Shown one piece after another: positions 24,728 through 35,279 of a stretch of DNA of 64,000 nt. Where the stretch lies: NCBI GenBank assembly GCA_038373865.1, contig JAXGGA010000086.1, positions 1 to 64,000 on the forward strand. Direction: 5' to 3'. How positions within the stretch are numbered: the first letter of the stretch is position 1; each line of letters begins with the position of its first letter. The notes beneath the pieces were generated by a model. It had not been told where the DNA came from and searched no databases. It saw nothing but the letters and a program-made list of their open reading frames with translations. A program made the position numbers and the translations under genes. The stretch comes from Uloborus plumipes. Taxonomy: Eukaryota; Arthropoda; Arachnida; Araneae; Uloboridae.

Positions 24728-25657
24728 TTATCGAGTTGTATTTTTGTCTACATCATCTTGAGAAATACTAATACTACGCACAGTTATCGAGTTCATTTCA
24801 TTCCTGATTAAAGAACGTGTTGCAGCGCGGTATTTATGCATACGATTCAATTTACATAGCAGTACGTCTACCATAGATGCTCTGAAGTTCTCAGATAAAA
24901 TAGCATACAGGAAAGGATTAATACCAGAATTCATATACAAAATCAATGTGGTAATAATGGTAAGGATTACGGACGAGTTGCTTGTGCCATCATATCGAGG
25001 AGACCAATTTTGCCACAGCTTTCTGGCATGGAAAGGAAGATTACAAAAAGCAAATGTGAGCACAACTGACACTAAAAGACGTATAACTTTCCTCCGAGAC
25101 TTGAGAACATGGTTCTTGGCGCTGCGACAAGTTGTTGTTGGATGAAGCTCGTTACTTGGGCAACGATTCCTCTTCAGCGTCATGGTATACTGTCCATCAT
25201 GAACGATGATATCAGAAGCTCGTAGATTGTTACCAGTAAAACTTCGCGAATGGCTGACATTATCAAAATCGTAAGAGCAGCGGCCCGTCATGTTGTGCAA
25301 TTCTTCGGGTTGACTTGTCGAGTGGGACCTGGCTCTGTTGTTTATGGTTGCACGTGCAGTGAATGTGGTGGTGCTGTAGTGCTTAGATACTTGATTACTT
25401 CGCCACAGACGGAGGCAAATAATGAAGTACAGAACTGTTATCACAATTAGGGGGATGACAAAGCAAACGATGAAGTTTGTCAAGTCATAAGTCTTGGAGT
25501 CGTAGAAAGATCTCTTCAGAATACAGATAGTTTCCATTTCTCCAGTGATGGAGGGGACTTCAGTTGTCCCATACATGATTAGACGTGGGCTGCAATATGC
25601 TGCACTGACGAGCCAAACAGTAGCACCCACGATGCGTAAGCGTCTGAGAGTCATTAC
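24728..25657 (-). CDS. TrissinR: Trissin receptor-like GPCR, coding exon 3 (TM4 to C-terminus)
   Basis: Encodes residues 160-468 and the stop. It starts at 25657 after a pyrimidine-rich TTTCTCTCTTTAG acceptor, in frame with exon 2. It carries TM4; the second extracellular loop with its conserved Cys (about 204, ETICIL); TM5; a ~110-residue third intracellular loop rich in S/T/N; TM6 with FCNLPFHARKLW (about 363-374), a string very close to the fly trissin receptor; TM7 with NPFLY (406-410), the NPxxY motif; and a Cys near 427 that could be palmitoylated. The tail is short and S/T-rich. The third loop is much shorter than in Drosophila. An (AT)n repeat follows the stop almost at once. Confidence 0.92.
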   Translation of the reverse strand, partial: VMTLRRLRIVGATVWLVSAAYCSPRLIMYGTTEVPSITGEMETICILKRSFYDSKTYDLTNFIVCFVIPLIVITVLYFIICLRLWRSNQVSKHYSTTTFTARATINNRARSHSTSQPEELHNMTGRCSYDFDNVSHSRSFTGNNLRASDIIVHDGQYTMTLKRNRCPSNELHPTTTCRSAKNHVLKSRRKVIRLLVSVVLTFAFCNLPFHARKLWQNWSPRYDGTSNSSVILTIITTLILYMNSGINPFLYAILSENFRASMVDVLLCKLNRMHKYRAATRSLIRNEMNSITVRSISISQDDVDKNTTR

Positions 25658-26159
25658 CTAAAGAGAGAAACTTGTGAATGAAAGTATGTTAAAATGACTG
25701 GAAAATATTGAAATAGAAGAGGTTTTCTTACTCAAAAGAAGAAAAATCAAAACATTGAAGTAACGATTCTCCATTGATAACAAGACAATATCATATTAAA
25801 ATTTATAACCCTCGCAGCATACCTCCTAGTTGAGAAAATGCTCTAAACTGTCACTCAATCAAAACATGTTTGCAATGTAATTCCGTTTTTTGAGGGGAGG
25901 GGGGAAATTAAATACTATTTGGTATTTGAACGAAATGATTTTCAGATCCAAATCTATTCCGTCCAGGTTATACACTCTGTGTGGCCCTGGAGAGGTAATG
26001 GATTCTGCATATGTTTTTCAGTCTTCCTCACTTTTCTTACTGAGTGTTTAATTAATAGACTCAGTTTTAATTATATTTTTATACGGGTTGTTTGCTATAA
26101 CTGTTGATAATCTTCCATTATAAATAAGTTAAAAACTACCATATTCGAATACTATTCAT

Positions 26160-26345
26160 ACTAGTTACTCTTTGAAAGGGTGCATTTTTCTTCCCTCATG
26201 ATATTGTCGTTAAAGGGTCATCTTCATAATAAAATGAGAGTTAACATTGAAATTTTCAATGACTACCCCCATCTTTATTCTATTATCGAAATAAACATCA
26301 TTATTTTGCTTTATACAACAAATTTGAATTAATTTGATCGAGCCC
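26160..26345 (+). repeat. Dispersed repeat fragment in intron 2
   Basis: Shares gtcatcttcat, atttt(c/t)aatga and the spacing of following motifs with 54380-54520 and, inverted, with 43440-43580. The 54380 copy lies inside the TA-flanked element at 54255-55799, so this may be a relic of that family. Confidence 0.45.
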
Positions 26346-27407
26346 TTGTTTTACACTTCAATGGAAAATAAAAAACATGTGCTAATAAAAAGTTTTTTTC
26401 ATATTTTTCCGTATAAAAACAAGCAATTTACGAACAAAACTGCAATTTATATATATACTAGCGGTGGGGGCGGGGGGGTACTGGTACGGCTTGGCCCGTG
26501 GTATAAAATTAAAACGTCATTTGGTAACAAATTGATATCACAGAAAGAATACTCAATTTTAGCTAGATTTCAACTATAATTCCTTAAAACTATGGTATAA
26601 AAATAGGACAAAAGAGAAAATAAGAACAATTGAAGAAGTGTTGTTTACAGAAACCAACAGAAATCTTATCAAAGTTTAAAAGAAGAAGGAAGTTTTCTTT
26701 CCTAGGCTTAAAAACAAAATAATACATTTTTTCAAAATGAAACATTTTCGAAAGAACGTTACAATACCGCAATTTATACGATATTTTTATAATTTACCGA
26801 GTTTTAATTCCTTAAAAACTGAGAAAATAAAAACCGACGATTTTTTCCAACATTTAAAATATTTCATTTGACTGACATTTTGGTAAGGATAGAAGTTTGG
26901 ATTGGTACAAAAACAAATACATTTTGAAATTTATTAAGGGAAAAAGAACGAAAGAAATAAAGGAAATAAAAGCGTAACCATGGTAACAACATGACAAGTT
27001 GATTTCCGTTGAGAAAAAAAAATCATTTCATTTTTTACTTTCAAATTTTATTCTCGATCTTAACCATTTTAAAATCGTTTGGTTTGCTTTGCTCAAGGTA
27101 AGTCTTGAATGTTCGGGATTCTAAAAACAATTATTCCATATCTTCTAATGTTCGTAGAAACTTCAATCTGATATCATTTTTAGCAGAAAATGTCAAGCTT
27201 TCGAATGACATAAGACTTGAAAATGTGTATGAAATATTTCTTCCCCATTTAATCGAATTTGCATGAAAAATGAGCTGAGAATTAGAATAGAAAAAGAACG
27301 AAATAGAATTTTCGAAAAAACGCTTCGAGAAGCACACACCCATGCTACAAAATAATTTTGTGCAAATAAATTTGTCGACCGAACGGTTTTGGCGCTACCT
27401 GCGTAAC

Positions 27408-27456
27408 AGACAGACAGACAGAAAGAAAGACAGACCCACCGTCAGCTTTATTATTA

Positions 27457-27514
<58 letters not shown>
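27408..27514 (+). repeat. gacagacag tract and 56 bp (AT)n
   Basis: A cagacagacagacag/aaag tract (27408-27435) followed by gctttattattagtat and a pure (AT)n at 27459-27514. This arrangement is common at the 3' ends of some non-LTR retroelements. No reverse transcriptase frame is recognisable upstream, so an old truncated copy is only an inference. Confidence 0.5.
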
Positions 27515-27517
<3 letters not shown>

Positions 27518-27779
27518 GGGTCAGGGGGAAAAGAGATGAAAGTCACTTTTTCGTCAATTTTGAGATATTAGCGCTATCTAGGGGTATGAAGGACTAGTAT
27601 CATCTGGTTGAACAACAGGGGGGGGGGGGGAAGATGAGAAGCTTCCGAAATGTGCATGAAAACTCGAAACACTACATAAGGAGCTACGAATATCAAACTT
27701 TGTTCTTCGTTTTTCTCGAAATCGCTTTTTGGTCTCTTTCATCTTTTTTCCATATATATATTCCATATATTTTTTCCAT

Positions 27780-27902
<123 letters not shown>

Positions 27903-28234
27903 GAAATTAATCTGTATAAAAAAAACATGGTTAAAAACCGTATTAGGATTTCAGACAATTTTATATATGTTATGTATGTTTTAACCACTGTTAAATAATT
28001 GGACTTACATCATAACGTAACTAACGCAATAATAAAAAAATCACTTGCAACCAACTATAGTTAAATCTTATTCTGAGTCGTCTTTTAACGGCAGCAGAAT
28101 AATTCAATATCGGTTGTATTCTTTCATATTGTTTTCTGTTAAACGAGAAGTTAGATTATACAAGAACAAACTATCATGAAATACATGTCGCTGGCAATAA
28201 TTGACATTTTGCATTAAACAAGATGACTACGAAC

Positions 28235-28515
28235 CTGTTTACTTAGCATTGGGTGGCATATTGCGACATAACGCTCAACAGATATGACAATGAGAATCGC
28301 AATTGATGCTGTGTAGCTCAAGCTGTGAACAAAGTGGTACATCTTGCAAAGGAACTCTCCAAAAGCCCAGTGGGTAGTCAGATAGAAGGATAAATTTTGG
28401 TAAACACAGAAGAGACCCACGCACAGATCTGCAGCAGCAAGGTTTGTCAAGAAAAAATTGGTTATTGTCCTCATACGCCTGTGCATGATGACTACTATCA
28501 TAACCAGAAGGTTTC
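28235..28515 (-). CDS. TrissinR: Trissin receptor-like GPCR, coding exon 2 (TM1 end to TM3)
   Basis: Encodes residues 66 (split Gly) to 159. It starts after a TTTTTTTTCAG acceptor and completes the GNLLV motif of TM1. It carries RTITNFFLTNLAAADL (TM2, with the conserved Asp at 95), VYQNLSFYL, the conserved TM3 Cys at 122 (EFLCKMYHF) that should pair with Cys 204, and the ERY variant of the DRY motif (146-148) that couples to G protein. It ends exactly after a CAG codon at a GTTCGT donor. The HSLSYTAS string in TM3 is also typical of trissin receptors. Confidence 0.93.
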
Positions 28516-29721
28516 CTGAAAAAAAAGCAATCAGCCAATTTTATTGAATTAAAACTAAATGAAAAGTATGAATTCTTAAGAAAAAAATAATTTTGAGCGG
28601 TAAACTTATCAATTTGTCAGCTTGTTATTTTTTAGAAACTCGAGATACTTATTTTTGTTAAATTGGAGAAGTTTGCAAATATTTTAACAATCACAACAAA
28701 GTATAGTTTGTCCGCATGAATAACATTTTGGATAAACAAGGATGAAATTGGTAAATTTTATAAATTCAACTTTTTTCTCAGTTTTCCTTATTTTTTTTCA
28801 TGACTCACGATTTACACTGCTCAAAACAATTAAATGATATCGTAAGTGTTATATAATATAAAGGTCCAAGATATTTTTTTTTAAGAAAATGGAAGAAAGG
28901 AGTAATGAATGCATTTTCTTTTCATTTTTCCAAACTCTGAAGTATACTGATTTTGAGTTTGACGTCGTAGACCACCCTTTAGTGATACGAATGAAATTCG
29001 CATTTCAACTTACTGAGAAATTAAGCGGAAAGCAATGACGTGCATGAAGTGATCAATGCGTTTCGTTGAGTGCGATGTCTTAAAAAAGTCATTTAACCAA
29101 ATCAGAAGCTTGGACAGTTGTTGGTTGGTTAGTAGTGGGCCAAACAGAAGTCGAGGTAGCAGAAGCGTTTTGATAATTACACTGTTAGATTTCCAGCACC
29201 CTGGAACTGATATTAAGAGACTGAAATTGAAGATTGATTGCAAGGGCAAAGTCATACACGCGGAACAATGTCCAATAAAAATCGATAATTATCGTTTACG
29301 ACTCGGAGATGCTGAAATAGGGATACCATTTTTCTTTAACAGCACTTTCATTCGGCTACTGTCACCCATATTTCGACTCAAACTGTCCAAAGTTGGTACC
29401 ATGTAGTAGGTGTTTTTGCTTGTTGTCAATGGTATGAGAGGAGTTAGCAACAGAGCTCTGTTGCGTACCCAGGGAGTGGGAAACATAATTTTTAATAAAA
29501 ATATTTTTAAAAAATCATATGTCTCGTAACTAGTATATCAAAATATTACTTTAAGTTCATTTATCATATATATACTTATAATTGTGCTGCGGTTGCTTCC
29601 GAAACATAATTATAAGCATGTTTATACCTAACTAAGAGAAAACTAAAATAAACCCTACTAAAATATAAGGATATCTATTTAATTTCTATTTAAAAACTAT
29701 GGTACATTGAAATTTAATTAC
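28516..29721 (-). other. Intron 1 of the receptor gene
   Basis: A phase 1 intron of 1206 bp with GT at 29721-29720 and AG at 28517-28516. It includes an unrecognised segment at about 29020-29490 whose 116-codon plus-strand frame (29056-29406) has no known domain and overlaps unrelated frames on the other strand. Confidence 0.8.
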
Positions 29722-29917
29722 CAAAAAAGCAGCAGCAGAATACGAAAGTATACGCCAAAATCAAGACAATTCGAGTGTCCAGCCTGTTGAAGATATAATC
29801 TCCATTCACTGTGAAATTTGTCACATTATGACTGAAACAGTACGGACATTCTCTATCAACAGTACTGGGGATGCCTGTTTGGAATTCGAATGGATAATCT
29901 TCTATTTTCTCTGCCAT
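29722..29917 (-). CDS. TrissinR: Trissin receptor-like GPCR, coding exon 1 (N-terminus and TM1)
   Basis: Encodes residues 1-65 and the first base of Gly 66. The extracellular N-terminus has two adjacent N-glycosylation sequons (NVT 31-33, NFT 34-36) and four acidic residues in the first eight to ten positions. TM1 runs from about residue 49 (TRIVLILAYTFVFCCCFFG). The FCCCFFGN string matches the fly trissin receptor closely. The donor is G|GTAATT. I chose the ATG at 29917, but the frame stays open back to a CAG at 29928-29926, so a spliced upstream exon could extend the N-terminus. There is no separate signal peptide in what is visible. Confidence 0.88.
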
Positions 29918-29976
29918 CAGATTGCCTGAAAAATAAAAATAAAAAAGAAAAGTTTTGATTTCTATTCATTTATTAA

Positions 29977-30134
29977 TTGAAGGGGCAAGTGGATAAAGGT
30001 GCTATGTGACAATTTTGGAAAAGGATAATTTTTACCATGGATGAAGGTGATTCGGTAAAAATTATTTTTGGAAAGCTTTTTCTAAAAATTAAAAAAAAAT
30101 GTCACATATCACCTTTATTCACCTGCCCCTTCAT
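29977..30134. repeat. 158 bp MITE-like element, copy 1
   Basis: Begins ttgaaggggcaagtggataa and ends with the complement (ttattcacctgccccttca), with a gtgacat pair inside each end. It is the same family as 53440-53702. It sits about 50 bp upstream of the first receptor coding exon, so it is intronic or promoter-proximal. Confidence 0.75.
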
Positions 30135-32229
30135 TGTGTTCGTGAGTTAACACAATTGAACACAAACTATTTTTTATTAAAAAAGTTAAATACGCGTTAC
30201 TACACATCTTTTTAGCATACTCGATATCAACACTCATTACATTTTCCTTTTTATATAAAAAATCATTAACATGGAAAATAGTTATAATCGACATCAACAT
30301 ACTATAGGAATACGGTTTATTCAAAAACCACACTTACCGTTTTTTTTTACTTATTACCCTAATAACATCAAAAAACCATACCCTCAAAATGTAAAATTCC
30401 CGAATAAGAGCACACCTTTAGTGCACAGCATAATAAAGATTTCGTTTTTGTATTTTTCCATGCCACCGTCTTCAGATGACAACTGGGAATTCTCACAGAA
30501 AATGAGCACTTTCAACTTAATTGCTTCATTCATAAGTTAAAAATGCAAAGCACGCTAAATAAGATGTTTTAGTGTTTTTGGTTATAGAAAGTTTTTCTAA
30601 TTTTTCTGGAACAAAGCAATCTTTTCTGAGTTATAACACCTTAACGCATTTTAGAAATGCTGAAATATATTAATTTGATATTTAGACCTTGGAAAATAAA
30701 TTGCTTCGCTAAGATTATCTCATGAACATTTTAAGTGCTGCTATCAAATACTTTATTTTTAGTGAAATAATTTAGCTATTATCTTTTTTGAAATCAAGAA
30801 GTGTAATTAATTATTTTGCTGTAGTTTTGGAATTTTGGAAATATATATGACTTTCTTCCATTTCGCATTTAGGAGAACGTTAGTATTTCATTTCGTTTTG
30901 ATTTTTCAGGCTAAACCAATTATTTCTATTATTCTACCAAGAAAAAAATGCATTATGAGTTTAGTTTTATTTTATGCATAATTTTAAAATTAATTTAATG
31001 CAGTTTTACTGTAAAATTAGCCATTTTTAAAGTTTATGACTATAAAATTAGCTGTATTTTACTGTAAAAACAAAATTTATTTTTACAGTGAGATACCGTT
31101 CCGCTCAATATTTATCTTTACACTTTATTTTTTCGACTTAATTAAACAACAAGACACGTGGCTTTAGTTCTTTCTCATTCTCAAGAACATTTCTCTAAAG
31201 CATGCAGAAGTTGCAACTTGTTTACAAACTAATGTTTTCAAAGGTTTGGTATTTTATTTCCTTAGTAAAAAATGCATTTTAAATTTTAGATTTGTTACTT
31301 AAAGTATAATCTAAACTAAAATATTTAATGAATTGCATGACATTATTACTTCTAAAATTTGCAGTTAGTACAAATAGACAAAATTTACCTAATTACCAAT
31401 AGCGCAAATTCAAGTAATGTAACAAAATTCGAATAATATACCTCACTTCCAAAATTATAGGGTTTTCCAAATAAACGGCGGAAACATACATTATGAGCAA
31501 AAGTAATTAAAATTACTTCGAAAAGGTTGTTAAACAACTAATTTACATTTCAGCAATGCTTTTGCATAGCACTTAAGATAAGTACTTAAGATGTTATTTA
31601 ACAAAATTTATTTTAGTATTTAGCATAAGTACATTCTAAAGCTCTTAATTTGTGATCAAATAAACTCTTGATAATAAATATCATAATGTGAATATATTTA
31701 TGAGATATTTATAGCGAAAAATGTCATACTAAATCAAATGCATAATGATAACTAAACGTTATTACAGTAATCAAAATATTGTCTTTTCGTAAACCGTTTT
31801 CCAAAGGGATCGCCAAATAACCTCATAACCTTTTAAATTGTGTTCCACAGTTTAATAATAATAACTATCATACATATAAATATAAATATAATTATATATA
31901 AATAAAATTATGTATATAATTAATAATACAGAGGGCCGTTCAGAGTTCATCATCAATTATTAGTGGATGGGGGGGGGGTAGGGAATAGAAAAAGAAGGAT
32001 ATTTCACTAAGGAAAGCATGGTGGTGTAGACGGCGCTGTTTGTTCACAACTCCCATATATAAGCACACCTGTTTGACTCGTGCAGTCCATTGTTATTCGA
32101 CACGGCGACTTCGTAACAGTAACATAAACCTGTATACGTAGAAAAAACGAATACAAATGGGTGGTGCGGCAGGGAAAATGTATCTTTGAGCTTCTTCTTT
32201 TGTGATGGATTAGGAAGGACGAACAAATG
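30135..32229. other. AT-rich region upstream of receptor coding exons
   Basis: The receptor's 5' non-coding exon and promoter may lie here, but I cannot identify them. It includes an ACTGTAAAA-family fragment at about 30995-31095 and a G-run near 31969. No other gene is supported. Confidence 0.45.
30995..31095. repeat. ACTGTAAAA-family MITE fragment
   Basis: Contains gttttactgtaaaattagc and ends tattttactgtaaaaacaaa followed by atttttacagtg, matching the right end of the complete element at 40788-41051. Confidence 0.6.
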
Positions 32230-32299
32230 TCTTCATCAAAGGTGTGAAGGTCTGTAGTACATGTACAAACCGGTCCTTTTTGATAATGTTGGAAAGACT

Positions 32300-33095
32300 A
32301 TTGACCCCGCTCTGTCCAGATATGTATGCAACAAGGATGACTACTCATATTAAATCTGTTCTGATCCATAAATAGTTCTTCACCACATGGAGTATCTGTC
32401 CAATTCTGCCGCACCCAGCACCATAAAAACTTTTTCTCGAAAAAGCTTGTTGTTGAAGGTGCAGACCGTAAAGGTCGTCACATAAACGGGCAACCGTTAT
32501 GCTGCATCTGGGTGATGATATGACACTATATCAGACGCTCAATGTGGTGTTTTACGTGTTTTGCGATTTTTCTTACTTTGTGCCGCGCATTAAACTCTAT
32601 GCAGAGGAGAGTGAATTCGGCGGTCCGTTTTTCGCCCTGCCGAGTATGGCAAAAGGATCTCCCTTTTCGCATTTTAACTCAAGTTTTATTCTGTACAGAG
32701 TTTTGCGATACATTTTTCGAGTCCTCCATCAGCTAAGATAAAAATATCGAAAGAAACGGTCTTTTTCCATTGAGCAAGATGTTTCAATATGAGAAACGTT
32801 TTGCCATACTTGCTTTAAATCGAGACCGCAAGCTTCAATGCTGAAGTATGGGAAGTTATATCTCCTCATAGTACTATAGCTCAATGTTGCCGCTTGTTTT
32901 TCTTTGCCCATAGAGCAATATATTGGTCATTCGCTGACACTGTTGCTAGCGAACGATCGTTACTGATCCTTCGAACAGCTGTTGCTCTAGTTAGCTTCGC
33001 TTTGCAAAGGCTTGAAACTATTCTAGGAGCAATACCAAACTCCACAGCCACACTTGACACACGTCTGCACTGTCAAAGTTTTTCTTGAAGCTTTT
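32300..33095 (-). pseudogene. Decayed Tc1-like transposase remnant
   Basis: On the minus strand, the frame from about 33088 to 32899 reads VEFGIAPRIVSSL, TAVRRISNDRSLATVSAND and QYIALWAKKNKRQ, which match the DNA-binding N-terminal part of Tc1 transposases. Further on, at about 32385-32310, a second frame reads MDQNRFNMSSH followed by IHIWTERG, resembling the first catalytic block (DESRF...VWRRRGER). The spacing is too long and stops intervene, so this is an old inactivated copy, possibly with other sequence inserted between. Confidence 0.5.
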
Positions 33096-33107
33096 CTGTA
33101 AAATGTT

Positions 33108-33175
33108 TAGGCATCCGTGTTTCCAGTACGTTTTACCGTAAAATCCTATTTTAATGTAAAATTTTACAGTAGAAA
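33108..33175. repeat. ACTGTAAAA-family fragment
   Basis: ttctgtaaaatg, ttttaccgtaaaat and tgtaaaattttacagt in close succession, matching the internal ladder of the family at 40788-41051. Strongly truncated. Confidence 0.45.
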
Positions 33176-33626
33176 CCACGATAGCTAAGAAGGGCGAGAT
33201 GCAAGCAACACATGTCGAATCCGGGACCCCTTTTTCGCGGAACACTTTGTTATCCCCCATGCCGAATCGGATACATAAGTATTTTAGCTAAACAATACCA
33301 TCATTGCATAAAAGTAATATGAAATACTTTACTGCACCCTTTTCCCTTTTTCACTAGTGATGCCGTCTGTTTTCTTTTCTGACTACTCTATGTATAACGA
33401 AGAAACTGTTTCTAGTCACCACTTTAACCTCAACATTATCGATAAACATTTTGGATAAATATATATGATACACAAATAATTAATGTATATCATTGTGGGT
33501 TAGGTTCATACTCCTTTTTTAACTTATAATAAACTCCCTATATGTGTAAAACTATCAGTTACGGTAACCCAAATTCCAAACTAACCCCTAATAACAAATA
33601 AAGTTTCCTCCATTTCGTTTGAAGCC

Positions 33627-33844
33627 TGTTGTAACTCCACCATTATTTTCATAGATGGCGCCATAAGCGACCAAAACATTAACTTTAACTTCGACTTGGC
33701 TCTCGTTACTTTGCGCTTTTGCGTAGTCGTCGCTGTTCGTGTTCCATTGTCCTCATGTGTGTTTGTATCCGTTGAATGTAATAAAACTTCCAAAAACTAC
33801 AAATGAGTCTTTCCTAAAACTTCCCATCCTATCGCGTTCCTACA
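33627..33844 (+). repeat. BEL/Pao LTR 1 (subtype A, plus)
   Basis: 218 bp, TGTTG...CTACA. It carries an aataaa-type signal (gtaataaaac near 33779). The subtype A marker is attattttcatag after the first 14 bases. It is followed by a mutated primer-binding site, tggagcccaacg (33849-33860). Confidence 0.88.
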
Positions 33845-33874
33845 TTTCTGGAGCCCAACGTGGGGCACGAGAAA

Positions 33875-34088
33875 TGTAGGAACACGATAGGATGGGAAGT
33901 TTTAGGAAAGACCCATTTGTAGTTTTTGGAAGTTTTATTACATTCAACGGATACAAACACACATGAGGACAATGGAACACGAACAGAGACGACTACGCAA
34001 AAGTGCAAAGTAACGAGAGCCAAGTAGAAGTTAAAGTCAATGTTTTGGTCGCTTATGGCGCCATCTAATTACTGGTGGAGTTACAACA
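33875..34088 (-). repeat. BEL/Pao LTR 2 (subtype B, minus)
   Basis: 214 bp in reverse orientation, 30 bp after LTR 1, so LTR 1 and LTR 2 make a long inverted repeat. Its subtype B marker (agtaattag on the LTR strand) is shared with LTR 5. It is followed by tctggcgcc. Confidence 0.88.
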
Positions 34089-34092
34089 TCTG

Positions 34093-34685
34093 GCGCCTAT
34101 TCCTACTGCCTCAACGCTTATAGCTCAAACAAAAATTGAAAAGAAAGGATCGAATTTGTTTTGCTTATTTTGTTCAAAAAAGACTCATCGCAGTAGTGAC
34201 TGTTTTACGGCTCAAAAAATGCCCTTGCAAGAAAGAAAAAAGAAAGTATTGGAAATGAAAGCCTGTTTATCATGTCTTAGAATTAACTGTCGCGCAGATA
34301 AATGCGGAATGAGTGTCCGGTGCATAGTTTGTTCGAAAAGACATTTTCCAGTGTTATGTCCAAATTTATGCAAGGAAAATGAAAATTCTTCTTCGAACAA
34401 AACAGAAACTAATAGTGTCACCAGCAATAGCTCTTCCAGCTCAAAAGATGTTTTATTGCAAACACCTCGAATTAGGGTATCAGGTCCTTCCAAAACAAAA
34501 ATTGTTCGTTGTTTATGCGATTCGGCATCACAGTTGTCGTACATAACGCGCGAACTCGCAGAATTTTTGAACTTAAAAACTGATCATTCTGAATTTCTTA
34601 AACATAGTTTATTTGGCGGTATTGAAACAGAAAAAATTGAACATTCTGCCTTTAAATGTGAACTTCAAGAAATTCGGGGAAACTT
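34093..34685 (+). pseudogene. BEL/Pao gag C-terminus and aspartic protease fragment
   Basis: An open frame with a CCHC zinc knuckle (CLFCSKKTHRSSDC), a second Cys-rich block (CIVCSKRHFPVLC) and the start of the retropepsin-like domain typical of BEL/Pao (CDSASQLSYI, then TRELAEFLNL). The usual D-S/T-G triad reads D-S-A here. In a complete element this would be the nucleocapsid and protease part of the polyprotein. It is cut at the left by LTR 2 and runs at the right into truncated LTR 3. No reverse transcriptase follows. Confidence 0.82.
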
Positions 34686-34794
34686 TTCGTGTTCCATTGT
34701 CCTCATGTGTGTTTGTATCCGTTGAATGTAATAAAACTTCCAAAAACTACAAATGGGTCTTTCCTAAAACTTCCCATCCTATCGCGTTCCTACA
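34686..34794 (+). repeat. BEL/Pao LTR 3 (5'-truncated, plus)
   Basis: Corresponds to the last 109 bases of the LTR, starting ttcgtgttccattg and ending cctaca. It joins the protease fragment directly at its left edge. If the R region starts here, this would be an R-U5 segment, as found at the 5' end of the element's RNA. Confidence 0.82.
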
Positions 34795-34798
34795 TTTC

Positions 34799-34810
34799 TG
34801 GCGCCCAACG
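34799..34810 (+). promoter_or_regulatory. Primer-binding site
   Basis: tggcgcccaacg, four bases after the end of LTR 3, starting with TGG as expected for pairing with the CCA end of a tRNA. It is the best preserved of the PBS copies in this cluster. I cannot assign the primer tRNA. Confidence 0.7.
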
Positions 34811-34829
34811 AAACAAACCCAAGACGAAA

Positions 34830-34979
34830 ATGGACAAAAATTGTCTCATTCAACGGCAAGTGCTGCGGTCGGCAGTAACAAAAACCATAACGGAACTGGA
34901 TAACTGCATCGCTGCAAACGACGTCCAAGCTGCATCACTGGCGTATGCCAAACTTGAAGAAAAGACAAAGTGTCTATTT
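34830..34979 (+). pseudogene. BEL/Pao gag N-terminal fragment
   Basis: An ATG at 34830, 20 bases after the PBS, opens a 50-codon fragment (MDKNCLIQ...LEEKTKCLFEN). The helical, charged pattern (VTKTITELDNCIAANDV, then AYAKLEEKTK) is typical of BEL/Pao gag starts. It is cut off by a 25 bp minus-strand LTR terminal piece (about 34980-35004). Confidence 0.72.
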
Positions 34980-35004
34980 GAAAATAATGGTGGAGTTACA
35001 ACAT
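34980..35004 (-). repeat. 25 bp terminal piece of a minus-strand LTR
   Basis: gaaaataatggtggagttac continues to acaaca, identical to the end of LTR 4 at 35214-35238. It is followed by the linker tctggcgcccgagaaa and then LTR 4. Confidence 0.8.
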
Positions 35005-35019
35005 CTGGCGCCCGAGAAA

Positions 35020-35238
35020 TGTAGGAACGCGATAGGATGGGAAGTTTTAGGAAAGACCCATTTGTAGTTTTTGGAAGTTTTATTACATTCAACGGATACA
35101 AACACACATGAGGACAATGGAACACGAACAGCGACGACTACGCAAAAGCGCAAAGTAACGAGAGCCAAGTCGAAGTTAAAGTTAATGTTTTGGTAGCTTA
35201 TGGCGCCATCTATGAAAATAATGGTGGAGTTACAACAT
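35020..35238 (-). repeat. BEL/Pao LTR 4 (subtype A, minus)
   Basis: 219 bp in reverse orientation, with subtype A markers identical to LTR 1 (attattttcatag; gcgcttttgcg). Both sides carry near-identical linkers, tctggcgcccgagaaa on the left and tctggcgccccagaaa on the right. Confidence 0.88.
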
Positions 35239-35279
35239 CTGGCGCCCCAGAAACTAGATTCCTTAAAACTAGATTCTAA

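Noticed and set aside
29056..29406. 116-codon plus-strand frame in receptor intron 1
   Set aside because: No recognisable domain, overlaps frames on the other strand, and lies within an intron. It may be an old repeat fragment.
33581..35168. Several 64-111 codon frames in the BEL cluster with shared strings such as RVPLSSCVFVSVECN
   Set aside because: These are translations of the repeated LTRs in either orientation, not proteins of the element.
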